Positions 55,244 to 63,518 of a stretch of 64,000 nt of DNA are shown in pieces; within the stretch, counting starts at the first letter, position 1, and each line of letters starts with the position of its first letter. The stretch lies in contig NZ_JAJEKE010000002.1 of NCBI RefSeq assembly GCF_024363565.1, positions 124,001 through 188,000 on the forward strand, read 5' to 3'. The notes beneath the pieces are model-generated. The model was not told the origin of the DNA, ran no database searches, and worked only from the letters and a program-made list of their open reading frames with translations. The DNA is from Lutispora saccharofermentans. GTDB taxonomy: Bacteria > Bacillota > Clostridia > Lutisporales > Lutisporaceae. Position numbers and translations under genes: made by a program.

Positions 55244-56617
55244 ATGAAGGTAAGCAAAAAAGCTGTAAATATTCTTGGAGTTGCTTTGGTATATACTGTG
55301 ACATCTTCCTTTGTAGCATTGATGCCGCAAGATTTGATAGCTACAAAATCATATTTCAATGCAAGCGGACATGTGAATGCTGCAATAAACACTTTAAAAT
55401 CAGATAAGATTATTTATGTGGATGCAGAAAGCTTCGACGCAAAGAAATGGATACAAACCGGTGCTACAAATATATATATCATTAATGCAAGGGATGATGG
55501 GAAGCCAATTGTAGTATATTTTGAAATAATAGGCAATCTCAGAGATTTGGTAGGCGGAATAAGCCCTATAAAAGTATATCCCGGAGATGAAGGTGAAGAG
55601 CTTGTGATGCCCATAAGGGATATCAGCATGTTTGAGCTTAGGGATAATACTTTTTACGGCACTATTAAGGTAAGAGCATTCAATGATTATATAAATGATT
55701 TTGAAATAGAGATTCCAGAGGTAGAGGGCAATGATATTCTATCTATGAGGAGGGGCCAATGGCCTTACGGCGGCGGTGATGCCTCCATCATGAGCATGCG
55801 GACAGATGGTGCGATGGCTATTGATATTTTGGTCAAGTATAACATCAATACCTATGAGGATATGGCTAAGTTCATTAATGACTTTGAGATATTAGAGGAA
55901 AAGTTTAATGATCTGCAAAAGTCATACGATGCTTTGCTTGCAGAGAAAGAAGAATTGATCAAGAAAAAGGAAGAGCTTATGAGAAACAATGAGGCTCTAT
56001 CCCATGATAAGGAACAGCTTCTTGGAGAAATTGACAGGATCGAAAATGAAAAGGATCAGCTGGCCCAGGATTATGAGTCATTGAGTAAAGATGTGGAGAG
56101 GCTTAGAAACCATACCTGTCCGAGCCCGTCAACGGGAGGTTCCCCGATACCGGCCCAGCCGCCGGCGCCTGCAGAACCAATACCGACGGACCCTGTACCG
56201 ACAGACCCTGTACCGACAGACCCTGTACCTACGGATCCTGTCCCCGGTGACCCGACACCTGAAGAGCCCACACCTACCGATCCTGCGCCTACCGAGCCTG
56301 CTCCAGGTGACCCGGAACCGGCTGAGCCGCCGACGCCTTCAGAGCCAGCACCTGCCGATCCAGCTCCCGGCGATCCGGCACCGGCTGAGCCGGAGCCCGC
56401 AGACCCGGACAATGAAGATGATGACGGTGGTTCACAACCGGGCAATGCAGATATAATAGATAACGGAAGCAAGGATGATGATGATGCGGGCGAAGTGATG
56501 CCGGAGGATGACGGAAACGATAATGTACCGCCCGGCGATAGCGGAGCGCAAGCAGGTGAGGATAATGTATCAAGTGCAATAAAGGATATGGCGGATAAGC
56601 TGAAAAACTATATATGA
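55244..56617 (+). CDS. Secreted coiled-coil, proline-rich repeat protein
   Basis: The protein has 457 residues. A hydrophobic N-terminal segment (residues 9-28) resembles a signal or anchor. A globular domain follows (35-205), then a coiled coil (about 215-290; EKEELIKKKEELMRNNEALS). A Pro/Asp/Thr-rich repeat region (about 295-400) has four near-identical PTDPV units followed by PAPADPAPGD-type units. The tail is acidic with a final helix. I do not recognise a family. It looks like a rigid stalk or spacer in the matrix or wall. ATG 55244 with GGGGAGGGAG upstream. Confidence 0.8.
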   Translation: MKVSKKAVNILGVALVYTVTSSFVALMPQDLIATKSYFNASGHVNAAINTLKSDKIIYVDAESFDAKKWIQTGATNIYIINARDDGKPIVVYFEIIGNLRDLVGGISPIKVYPGDEGEELVMPIRDISMFELRDNTFYGTIKVRAFNDYINDFEIEIPEVEGNDILSMRRGQWPYGGGDASIMSMRTDGAMAIDILVKYNINTYEDMAKFINDFEILEEKFNDLQKSYDALLAEKEELIKKKEELMRNNEALSHDKEQLLGEIDRIENEKDQLAQDYESLSKDVERLRNHTCPSPSTGGSPIPAQPPAPAEPIPTDPVPTDPVPTDPVPTDPVPGDPTPEEPTPTDPAPTEPAPGDPEPAEPPTPSEPAPADPAPGDPAPAEPEPADPDNEDDDGGSQPGNADIIDNGSKDDDDAGEVMPEDDGNDNVPPGDSGAQAGEDNVSSAIKDMADKLKNYI

Positions 56618-56628
56618 TAATGTTATTT

Positions 56629-56664
56629 ATAATCACTCCGGACGGAGTGATTATATTTGTTTTA
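56629..56664 (+). terminator. Intrinsic terminator ending the matrix locus
   Basis: ATAATCACTCCG pairs with CGGAGTGATTAT and is followed by ATTTGTTTTA. Confidence 0.8.
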
Positions 56665-56770
56665 TCCTACAGAAAGCCACCATTAAATAGCTTTTCTTAC
56701 ACATTTCATTATTATATAATGAGGTATAGGGGCTGGGGCCTCAAAACGAAATAAATGAGGTGATATTGCT

Positions 56771-57928
56771 ATGATACTTATAAAAAACGGCAAAATACTT
56801 ACAATGGCCGGCAAGGATTATGAAATGGGAAGCGTGCTTATAGATAACGGCAAGATAATAGCTGTCGGCAAATCTGTAGAAGCACCGGAAGATGCCCTGG
56901 TAATGGATGCAGAAGGCAAGATAGTAATGCCCGGTATGATAGATGCTCACTGCCATTTGGGCATGTGGGAGGATTCAATAGGCTTTGAGGGGGCAGACGG
57001 CAACGAGATGACAGACCCTGTCACACCCCAGCTTAGAGCCATAGATGGTATAAACCCAATGGACAGAACCTTTGAGGAAGCGCGGGAAGGCGGCATAACC
57101 ACGGTATGCACCGGTCCGGGCAGCGCCAATGTAATAGGCGGTACATTTGCAATCATTAAGACCTATGGTAAAAGAATCGATGATATGATAGTCAAAGAAC
57201 CTGCGGCAATGAAGGTTGCCTTTGGTGAAAATCCTAAGAGGGTTTATTCTGAAAGGAAGCAATCCCCCTCAACCAGGATGGCTACCGCAGCCATATTGAG
57301 AGAACAGCTTATGAAAGCGAAGGCCTACAAGGAAAAGCTGGAAAAGGCCAAGGAGGATACGGATAAGAAGCCGGAGCCGGATGTAAAGATGGAGGCATTG
57401 CAGAAGGTCATCAATAAGGAGATACCTTTGAAGGCTCATGCCCACAGAGCAGATGACATATTCACAGCCATAAGGATTGCAAAGGAGTTTGATGTGGATA
57501 TAACATTGGATCATTGCACGGAAGGCCATCTCATAGCTGATGAACTGGCCAGGGAGGGGAAATATGTGATAAGCGGGCCTCACCTGACGGAGAGGTCAAA
57601 GCACGAGCTAAAGAACAAAAGCTTTGAATCCCCTGTAGCGCTTTGGAAGGCAGGGGTCAAGTTCTGCATAATGACGGATCATCCTGTTATACCGATTCAG
57701 CATTTGCCTATCTGCGCCGGTTTTGTTGCCAAAGAAGGCCTGGATGAAATGGAAGCTTTGAAAGCCATCACAATCTATCCTGCCGAGATACTTGGCATAG
57801 CTGACAGGGTGGGCAGCATCGAAGTTGGGAAGGATGCGGATATCGCTATATTTGATGGGCATCCCTTCAATGCAACCGCCAAAACGGAAGCAGTGCTGAT
57901 AGACGGACAAGTTGTTTATCGAAGATGA
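56771..57928 (+). CDS. Amidohydrolase (imidazolonepropionase-like)
   Basis: The 385-residue metal-dependent hydrolase has GMIDAHCHLGMWED (HxH metal site), further metal or substrate His in LKAHAHRADD and ITLDHCTEGH, the late Asp in MTDHPVIP, and the C-terminal GSIEVGKDADIAIFDGHPF. The family includes prolidase-like and imidazolonepropionase-like enzymes. The substrate cannot be assigned. ATG 56771 with TGAGGTG upstream. It is monocistronic, ending in a strong terminator. Confidence 0.88.
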   Translation: MILIKNGKILTMAGKDYEMGSVLIDNGKIIAVGKSVEAPEDALVMDAEGKIVMPGMIDAHCHLGMWEDSIGFEGADGNEMTDPVTPQLRAIDGINPMDRTFEEAREGGITTVCTGPGSANVIGGTFAIIKTYGKRIDDMIVKEPAAMKVAFGENPKRVYSERKQSPSTRMATAAILREQLMKAKAYKEKLEKAKEDTDKKPEPDVKMEALQKVINKEIPLKAHAHRADDIFTAIRIAKEFDVDITLDHCTEGHLIADELAREGKYVISGPHLTERSKHELKNKSFESPVALWKAGVKFCIMTDHPVIPIQHLPICAGFVAKEGLDEMEALKAITIYPAEILGIADRVGSIEVGKDADIAIFDGHPFNATAKTEAVLIDGQVVYRR

Positions 57929-57941
57929 TATATAAGCTGTT

Positions 57942-57981
57942 AGGTCATCGCAAGACTTGGCTTTGCGATGACCTTTTCTTT
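57942..57981 (+). terminator. Intrinsic terminator after amidohydrolase; intron insertion point
   Basis: AGGTCATCGCAA pairs with TTGCGATGACCT and is followed by TTTCTTT. The group II intron starts at the next base, GTGCG at 57982. Confidence 0.9.
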
Positions 57982-58157
57982 GTGCGCCCAGCATGGGCGC
58001 AATCTAACGGGTGAAAGTTCCGAGTGCGGGTTAATAGTGCCAAGCACATAGCCAAGAGCAAGGGTGCCCATTGTGAAGTGGAATCTGAAGGAAGCTTAAG
58101 GCAAAATTCTGGTCTGACGAACAGAAACTACATCAGGCATATATATGCTGGGTAAGA

Positions 58158-59454
58158 TTGCAAAACAAATTAAAGCCCAAAACTATAGTGAGTGAACTTT
58201 TACAATATCTCAAAGATAATGGAGAGCAACTTAAGCAATCAATCTTGGACGGTAAATACCGTCCTAATCCGGTCAGAAGGGTGGAAATACCAAAAGAAGA
58301 CGGAAAGCAGAAAAGGAAATTGGGAATTCCTACAGTAGTAGACAGGGTTATACAGCAGGCAATAGCACAAGTTCTTACGCAGATTTACGAGAAACAATTT
58401 TCTGACAATAGTTTTGGGTTCAGACCAAAGCGAAGCGCTCACGATGCCATCAAAAGAAGCCAAGAAAATATTGAACAGGGATATAAATATGCTGTTGATA
58501 TGGACTTGGAAAAGTATTTTGGTGCGCCAGGATAAGCTGGGTAATTTCAGTTGGTGAGATTCCAACCTAGGCAAGAGGTGTAGCCGCCTCACCTAGAATC
58601 AAGTCTTGGGTGTGGGAAGGTAACGACTCATACTAAGCGTAGACAGAGCGACACTAGGCCGTAACGCAAGTGAAGCGATTGAGCCTCGTTAAAACGTCCG
58701 GAGGCCGACAAGGTCGAATACTTGGAAGGCTATAGTAATTTTCCGATAAAGGCGAGGAAAATGGAGACTCCGGCGGGGTCTGAGAGCATGGCATGGTGGA
58801 AAGGGAATTGTCACGGAACCTGGGAGATCCGTCACGGTCTTTGCGAAAGCAGAGTACGCAAGCTGAAAGGACCATCCACAAGCAAACGGATGCCATGGCG
58901 GGAGTCGGACTTGCTGATAGTACTCGGAGCATAGGAAAGCTATGTACATGGGGAAGCGGCAGGACAGAACGTACCGTTCTGGGGAGCCCGGTGCGGAAAA
59001 ACTGCACGCCGGGTTCTGATTGGGGCTGGCAGTACAAGGGTTAATCCAAGGCTGCCTTCTACCAACCATAACATTGATCACCAATTGCTGATGAAGGCAG
59101 TGCGAAAACATGTGAAGGAACAGTGGATTCTGCTGTACATTGGGAGATGGCTGAAAGCGCCATTTCAAACGGAAAAAGGAGAGATAATTCTTAGAACTGC
59201 TGGCACACCACAAGGTGGAGTTATTAGTCCAAATAGCCGAGGTACTGAATCCCATCCTGCGAGGATGGATGAATTATTTTGGCAAGTTCAATCGTTCGGC
59301 AATGAAACGCACGCTAGACTGCGTGCAAAGACGCCTGATAAAGTGGGCTATGTGCAAGTACAAGAATTTCCGCGGACACCGTCGAAGAGCCGAAGAATGG
59401 CTATGCCAAGTTAGAAAAAGAGAACCCAACATGTTTGCACATTGGGCTCTCTAG
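58158..59454 (+). pseudogene. Group II intron reverse transcriptase/maturase, disrupted
   Basis: The N-terminal part (58158 to about 58521) reads VRRVEIPKEDGKQKRKLGIP, DRVIQQAIAQVL, FGFRPKRSAHDAI and stops at DLEKYF where a second intron begins. RT resumes at about 59070 (HQLLMKAVRKHVKEQW, RTAGTPQGGVISP). It then jumps near 59230, with a frame change, to the maturase end (VLNPILRGWMNYFGKFNRSA, KYKNFRGHRRRAEEWLCQV). The YADD catalytic block and thumb are missing. It cannot encode an active RT. Confidence 0.9.
58522..59062 (+). mobile_element. Second, ORF-less group II intron nested in the first
   Basis: GTGCGCCAGG follows the RT codons for KYF. The GC-rich, ORF-less body of about 540 nt ends with a 34-nt domain V hairpin at 58984-59017 (GAGCCCGGTGC...GCCGGGTTCTG) and a domain VI-like stem. 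AATACTT near 58719 is complementary to AAGTATT just before the insertion and may be EBS1. RT coding resumes right after. The exact 3' end is uncertain by a few bases. It would need a maturase from elsewhere. Confidence 0.8.
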
Positions 59455-59698
59455 GGAAACTGTATGAGCGAATGATAAGAGCCGTATGAACTGAGAGGCT
59501 CACGTACGGTTCCGTGAGAGCATTGAGGTGAAACTCCTCTTTGCTACTCGACTGGAAGGTCGGGAATTAAAATAATTAATTCCCTCCTATCCGATTTTAT
59601 ACTAATGGCAATAATAAATAAGGGTGATCCATTGATCCAGGATGAAACATCATGATTCGAGATAAAGTGTAACTGGACTATATGCAGGAGAAAATAAT

Positions 59699-60943
59699 AT
59701 GGAAAGATTGAAAAAATATTTATTGCCCATGATCTGCGTAGCTTTTTTTGGAGAAATATATTTTTACCCCTTTAGCAGCAGCTTGAGATTTTCGGCAGGC
59801 ATAATAGTACTAAGCTTGATAATACTGATCCAGGACAATGTTTCGGAATTTTATGCTTCTGTTTTTTCCGGTATAATGGTTTTTATTTTGCGCAGCTTAA
59901 TAGATGTGTTATATGCAAATACATCCATTGAAAATATTATGCGATATAACCTGCCATCTGCCGCCTATTACTTGACCTATGGGCTTCTGGCAGCGGCCTT
60001 CATGGTAAGGAGATACAAAAGCCATATCCTTGCCGGGATAATCCTTTTGTCCGCGGTTGATTCGCTGAGCAATATAGCCGAAGCATTAATCCGCGATAGA
60101 TATGTAAGCTTCGGAATGATACAGCTCATCCTCCTGGTAGGTATAGTGAGAAGCACCACCGCATATTTTATCTACCTTTTGTATAAGAATCAGGAGCTTT
60201 TCATATTGCGAAGGGAGCATCAAAAAAGATACAGCCAGCTTAATATACTGGTTTCAGATATACAAGCCGAGATGTTCTATTTGAAAAAGTCAATGCTGGA
60301 CATAGAAAAGGTTATGGGGAAAAGCTATAAGCTCTATGAAAGATATAGGGATGATAAGGTGCTGCAGGCGGACACCCTTGATATCGCAAGAGAGATACAT
60401 GAAATAAAAAAAGACTACAACAGGGTGCTCAGCGGCTTTGAGAGCTTCCTCAAAGACTTTGAAACGGACGGCGCTATGAACCTGGCGGATATGCAGGAGA
60501 TTATAAAGGAAAACACAAAGCGTTATCTGAATGTCAGGGAACATGGCAAGGATATTTCCATAAGCTTTGACTTTAAAGATAATTTTTCTCTTAATAAATA
60601 TTACAGCTTATTCACGGTGCTTAATAACTTGATAGTGAATGCGATTGATGCCTGCGGCAGCAGCGGTGAGATAAAAGTGACGCAAAGCAGCGGCGAACAT
60701 CGTATATATTTTAAAGTGGAAGATGATGGAGAAGGCATAGAAGAGGATATATTGCCATACATATTCAATCCCGGCTTTACCACAAAATATTCCGGCAGCA
60801 CGGGCAAAGCATCAACGGGCATCGGGCTTTCCCATGTAAAAAATATCATAGAAGAACTGCAGGGAACCATCAGAGTTGATTCAAAACCGGGGCAGGGGAC
60901 TTTATTTACAGTAAGCTTGCCGAAAAATATATTATTAGGGTGA
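59699..60943 (+). CDS. Membrane sensor histidine kinase (GlnK/YcbA-like)
   Basis: The 414-residue protein has an N-terminal membrane region of about six helices (residues 8-165), then a helical linker. The phospho-acceptor His is in IAREIHEIKKDYNRVL. The GHKL ATPase shows NNLIVNAIDA (N box), VEDDGEGIEED (G1), FNPGFTTK (F box) and STGIGLSHVKNIIEEL (G2). The EIHEIKKDY type matches the GlnK sensor group. It precedes a YcbB-type regulator by 6 bp and a glutamate symporter gene, so a glutamine or glutamate signal is likely. ATG 59699 with CAGGAG upstream. Confidence 0.9.
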   Translation: MERLKKYLLPMICVAFFGEIYFYPFSSSLRFSAGIIVLSLIILIQDNVSEFYASVFSGIMVFILRSLIDVLYANTSIENIMRYNLPSAAYYLTYGLLAAAFMVRRYKSHILAGIILLSAVDSLSNIAEALIRDRYVSFGMIQLILLVGIVRSTTAYFIYLLYKNQELFILRREHQKRYSQLNILVSDIQAEMFYLKKSMLDIEKVMGKSYKLYERYRDDKVLQADTLDIAREIHEIKKDYNRVLSGFESFLKDFETDGAMNLADMQEIIKENTKRYLNVREHGKDISISFDFKDNFSLNKYYSLFTVLNNLIVNAIDACGSSGEIKVTQSSGEHRIYFKVEDDGEGIEEDILPYIFNPGFTTKYSGSTGKASTGIGLSHVKNIIEELQGTIRVDSKPGQGTLFTVSLPKNILLG

Positions 60944-60949
60944 TGATTT

Positions 60950-61801
60950 ATGTCAAATACTTTTTTTATTATTGATGATGATATAAATATAAGAAAAATG
61001 CTCGCTCATATCATTTCAAAAAATGACTTGGGCAAAGTGGTCAGTGAGCTTGATAACGGCCTTCACGCTGAAAAAGAGATACTTTTTTACAATCCTGACA
61101 TTGTACTCATTGATTTGCTTCTGCCGGTTAAAGATGGGATACAGATAATAAAAGATGTCAAAGAAGAAGGCTATAAGGGCAAATTTATAATGATTTCACA
61201 GGTCGAAGACGAACATATGATTTCGCGGGCTTATGAGAACGGCATTGTATTCTTCATAAGCAAACCCATCAATATGACGGAGGCTGTCAACGTGATCAAG
61301 GGCGTTTGCCATAGCATCGAATTGGAACGCTCTGTGGAATTGATCAAAAATGCGGTAGGCCGCATCAATAATGACAATGTCTCCATGCCGAAGCTGAGCA
61401 TAGATGATGAAATAACAAGGATTTTTACGGAAATAGGCATTATTGGCGAATCGGGGGTCAGAGATCTTACTAAACTTATTCATGCAGCCATAAGCTTTAA
61501 AAACCAACATGAGTCCCAGCAATACCAGCTTCAGGATTTCTACCGTGAGATTGAACCTTCCCTCCATGTCAAAGCTGTTGAGCAGCGCATAAGGAGAGCT
61601 ATATTAAAAGCCCTGGAAAACATCGCTGCTTTGGGGCATGATGATTATTACAACAGCAAATTTGTTGAATACAGCACCGCTTTGTTTGATTTTAAGCAGG
61701 TAAAGCAGGAAATGCGATATATAGAAAATTCAAAAGAGGAAAGAGGAAAAATAAATATCAGAAAGTTTGTGGAAGGAGTCATATCCAAACTGAATATTTA
61801 G
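60950..61801 (+). CDS. Response regulator with YcbB/GlnL-type output domain
   Basis: The 283-residue protein has a receiver domain at residues 1-120 (FFIIDDDINIRKMLAHI, phospho-Asp in IVLIDLLLPVKDG, Lys in FFISKPINMTEA). The C-terminal domain (about 150-283; TEIGIIGESGVRDLTKLIHA, EPSLHVKAVEQRIRRAILKA) resembles YcbB/GlnL DNA-binding output. It is paired with the kinase 6 bp upstream and probably regulates gltS, 143 bp downstream. Confidence 0.9.
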   Translation: MSNTFFIIDDDINIRKMLAHIISKNDLGKVVSELDNGLHAEKEILFYNPDIVLIDLLLPVKDGIQIIKDVKEEGYKGKFIMISQVEDEHMISRAYENGIVFFISKPINMTEAVNVIKGVCHSIELERSVELIKNAVGRINNDNVSMPKLSIDDEITRIFTEIGIIGESGVRDLTKLIHAAISFKNQHESQQYQLQDFYREIEPSLHVKAVEQRIRRAILKALENIAALGHDDYYNSKFVEYSTALFDFKQVKQEMRYIENSKEERGKINIRKFVEGVISKLNI

Positions 61802-61877
61802 AAAATTGAAGGCTAACATGCATATATATGCTAAATAGTGAATAATAAAAATCTTTTTTGTTACATTAAATAGAACT

Positions 61878-61944
61878 TTGTAGTTTGACGTAATGCCTCC
61901 ATATAATTTATTTATGAAATTATATTTTTTTTGGAGGTATATAA
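61878..61944 (+). promoter_or_regulatory. gltS leader: promoter and RBS-pairing inverted repeat
   Basis: TTGTAG (61878) and TATAAT (61902) with an 18-base spacer form a possible promoter. Alternatively, CCTCCATATAATTT (61896-61909) can pair with AAATTATAT (61917-61925) and with the ribosome site GGAGG (61933-61937), hiding it if transcription starts further upstream. The two readings exclude each other. It is a candidate target of the adjacent regulator. Confidence 0.45.
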
Positions 61945-63141
61945 ATGACTTTAAAGCTTGATATGATTCAAACCATCGCTTTAGCTGCGGTCGTTCTATT
62001 CTTAGGCCAGGGCTTGAAAAAGAAAATAGGGTTTTTAGAAAAATACTGCATCCCGGCGCCTGTTGTAGGAGGGTTGATATTTGCAACTTTAGCTTTGTTA
62101 TTGAGACAGACCGGAGTATTGACATTTAAGATGGATGATGCCCTGAAAGATGTGTTTATGACCGCTTTTTTCACTACAGTAGGCTTTACTGCAAGCTTCC
62201 AGTTATTAAAAAAAGGCGGTACGAAGGTCATAATCTTCTTGGGTGCAGCCGTGATCTTAGTAGTGCTGCAAAACATTTTAGGTGTGAGCCTTGCAAAGGC
62301 ATTTAATCTAAACCCGCTTATAGGACTTGCTACAGGCTCTGTTCCTATGACAGGGGGTCATGGTACTTCAGGGGCTTTTGCACCTTTGTTTGAAAAAGCC
62401 GGGGCTGTTGGTGCCAATACAGTGGCAATGGCTTCTGCAACCTTCGGATTGATCATGGGAAGCATGATAGGCGGACCCATAGCAAAAAGCTTGATCGAAC
62501 GAAACTCTTTAGTAAAAATCAGTTCAAAATCAGGAAACTCTTCAGCTTCATCGGATATAAAGGAAGAAGCGAAAAAGCTCATATCCGGCAATTTCGCTGC
62601 AGCTGCCTCCCAGATAATAATTGCCATGGGGCTTGGAACTATTATTTCAGCCATATTGCAAAAAACCGGCATGACTTTCCCTCCATATATAGGCGCTATG
62701 TTTGCAGCAGCAATAATGAGAAATATTTCCGACAGCACTAAGGCTATGAAAGTACACATGGAAGAGATAGATATTATAGGCAATATATCTTTGTCGTTAT
62801 TTCTTTCAATGGCTCTCATGGGGCTGAAGCTCTGGGAGCTGGCAGATCTGGCAGTGCCTTTGGTGGTCATGCTGCTTGCACAAACAGTTTTGATGGCGAT
62901 ATTTGCTTGCCTGGTAACCTTCAACCTCATGGGCAGAGATTATGAAGCGGCAGTGATAACAAGCGGACATTGCGGCTTCGGCATGGGTGCTACTCCAAAT
63001 GCGATTGCCAACATGGAGACCATTGCAGCCAAATTCGGTCCTGCTCCGGCGGCTTTTTTCATACTTCCTTTGGTAGGAAGCTTGTTCATAGATTTCTTCA
63101 ATGTCGGCATAATTACGACATTTATGAATTTTGTAAAATAA
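61945..63141 (+). CDS. gltS: Sodium/glutamate symporter
   Basis: The 398-residue membrane transporter has about ten helices. The two GltS re-entrant-type motifs are GSVPMTGGHGTSGAFAP and GHCGFGMGATPNAIANM, and PAPVVGGLIFA lies near the N-terminus. It imports glutamate with Na+. ATG 61945 with TTGGAGG 7 bases upstream. Its position behind the GlnK/GlnL-like pair fits regulation by glutamine or glutamate. Confidence 0.95.
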   Translation: MTLKLDMIQTIALAAVVLFLGQGLKKKIGFLEKYCIPAPVVGGLIFATLALLLRQTGVLTFKMDDALKDVFMTAFFTTVGFTASFQLLKKGGTKVIIFLGAAVILVVLQNILGVSLAKAFNLNPLIGLATGSVPMTGGHGTSGAFAPLFEKAGAVGANTVAMASATFGLIMGSMIGGPIAKSLIERNSLVKISSKSGNSSASSDIKEEAKKLISGNFAAAASQIIIAMGLGTIISAILQKTGMTFPPYIGAMFAAAIMRNISDSTKAMKVHMEEIDIIGNISLSLFLSMALMGLKLWELADLAVPLVVMLLAQTVLMAIFACLVTFNLMGRDYEAAVITSGHCGFGMGATPNAIANMETIAAKFGPAPAAFFILPLVGSLFIDFFNVGIITTFMNFVK

Positions 63142-63159
63142 ATATTTTGTAAAAAAATA

Positions 63160-63188
63160 TTGACGCAAAATTAACATTGTAATATAAT
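63160..63188 (+). promoter_or_regulatory. Promoter of the FMN riboswitch transcript
   Basis: TTGACG and TATAAT with a 17-base spacer lie about 20 bases before the riboswitch. Confidence 0.85.
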
Positions 63189-63212
63189 ACAAATAGAAAT
63201 TGAATATTTTGT

Positions 63213-63320
63213 AATCTTCAGGGACGGGTGCAATTCCCTACCGGCGGTACAGCCCGCGAGCCGAATGGCAGATCCGGTTAGATTCCGGAGCCGACAGTAA
63301 AGTCTGGATGGAAGAAGGTT
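63213..63320 (+). ncRNA. FMN riboswitch (RFN element)
   Basis: The conserved blocks appear in order: ATCTTCAGGGACGGGTG, AATTCCCTACCGGCGGT, AGCCCGCGAGCC, GATCCGGT, GATTCCGGAGCCGACAGT and GTCTGGATGGAAGAAG. The ends ATCTTC and GAAGAAG form the closing helix. It controls the riboflavin transporter gene downstream, probably through the terminator at 63346. Confidence 0.97.
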
Positions 63321-63345
63321 TATTTTTATTGGTATTGTATGAAAT

Positions 63346-63375
63346 AAGTCCCTGATGTAATCGGGGACTTTTTTT
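63346..63375 (+). terminator. Terminator of the FMN riboswitch
   Basis: AAGTCCC pairs with GGGGACTT, followed by a T run. It is the expected OFF-state expression platform. Between it and ribU (63376-63518) lie a weak CCGTGTT-type repeat arm and GAGCTCTGAGCTCT. Confidence 0.88.
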
Positions 63376-63518
63376 GATGGGGACGGGGAAGATGGGTTAA
63401 CGCTGGAACATTTCCGTGTTTTTTAGTGAAATTCAGTGTCCCTCAGTGGTTCCAAAAAAAGTCCCAAAAGTAATACATTCACCCTGAGCTCTGAGCTCTA
63501 TTATAAGGAGGCAAAAAA

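Larger units (their letters stand above)
57982..59552 (+). mobile_element. Group II intron (class C-like site), degenerate and interrupted
   Basis: The 5' end is GTGCG directly behind an intrinsic terminator, the insertion habit of class C introns. Domain V is the 34-nt hairpin at 59479-59512 (GAGCCGTATG...CGTACGGTTC), followed by a domain VI-like stem; the 3' end near 59552 is estimated. The reverse transcriptase gene inside is broken by a second intron and an internal deletion, so the element cannot move by itself. Confidence 0.85.

Noticed and set aside
56071..56472. Gly/Ser-repeat open frame on the minus strand, and a plus-strand Arg/Pro-rich frame, inside the proline-rich gene
   Set aside because: Both are frame shadows of the PTDPV repeat DNA. 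The frame from 55244 has the signal peptide, coiled coil and ribosome site.
58654..59255. Several open frames on both strands within the inner intron
   Set aside because: They read through ribozyme domains and share no protein motif; GC-rich intron RNA has few stops.
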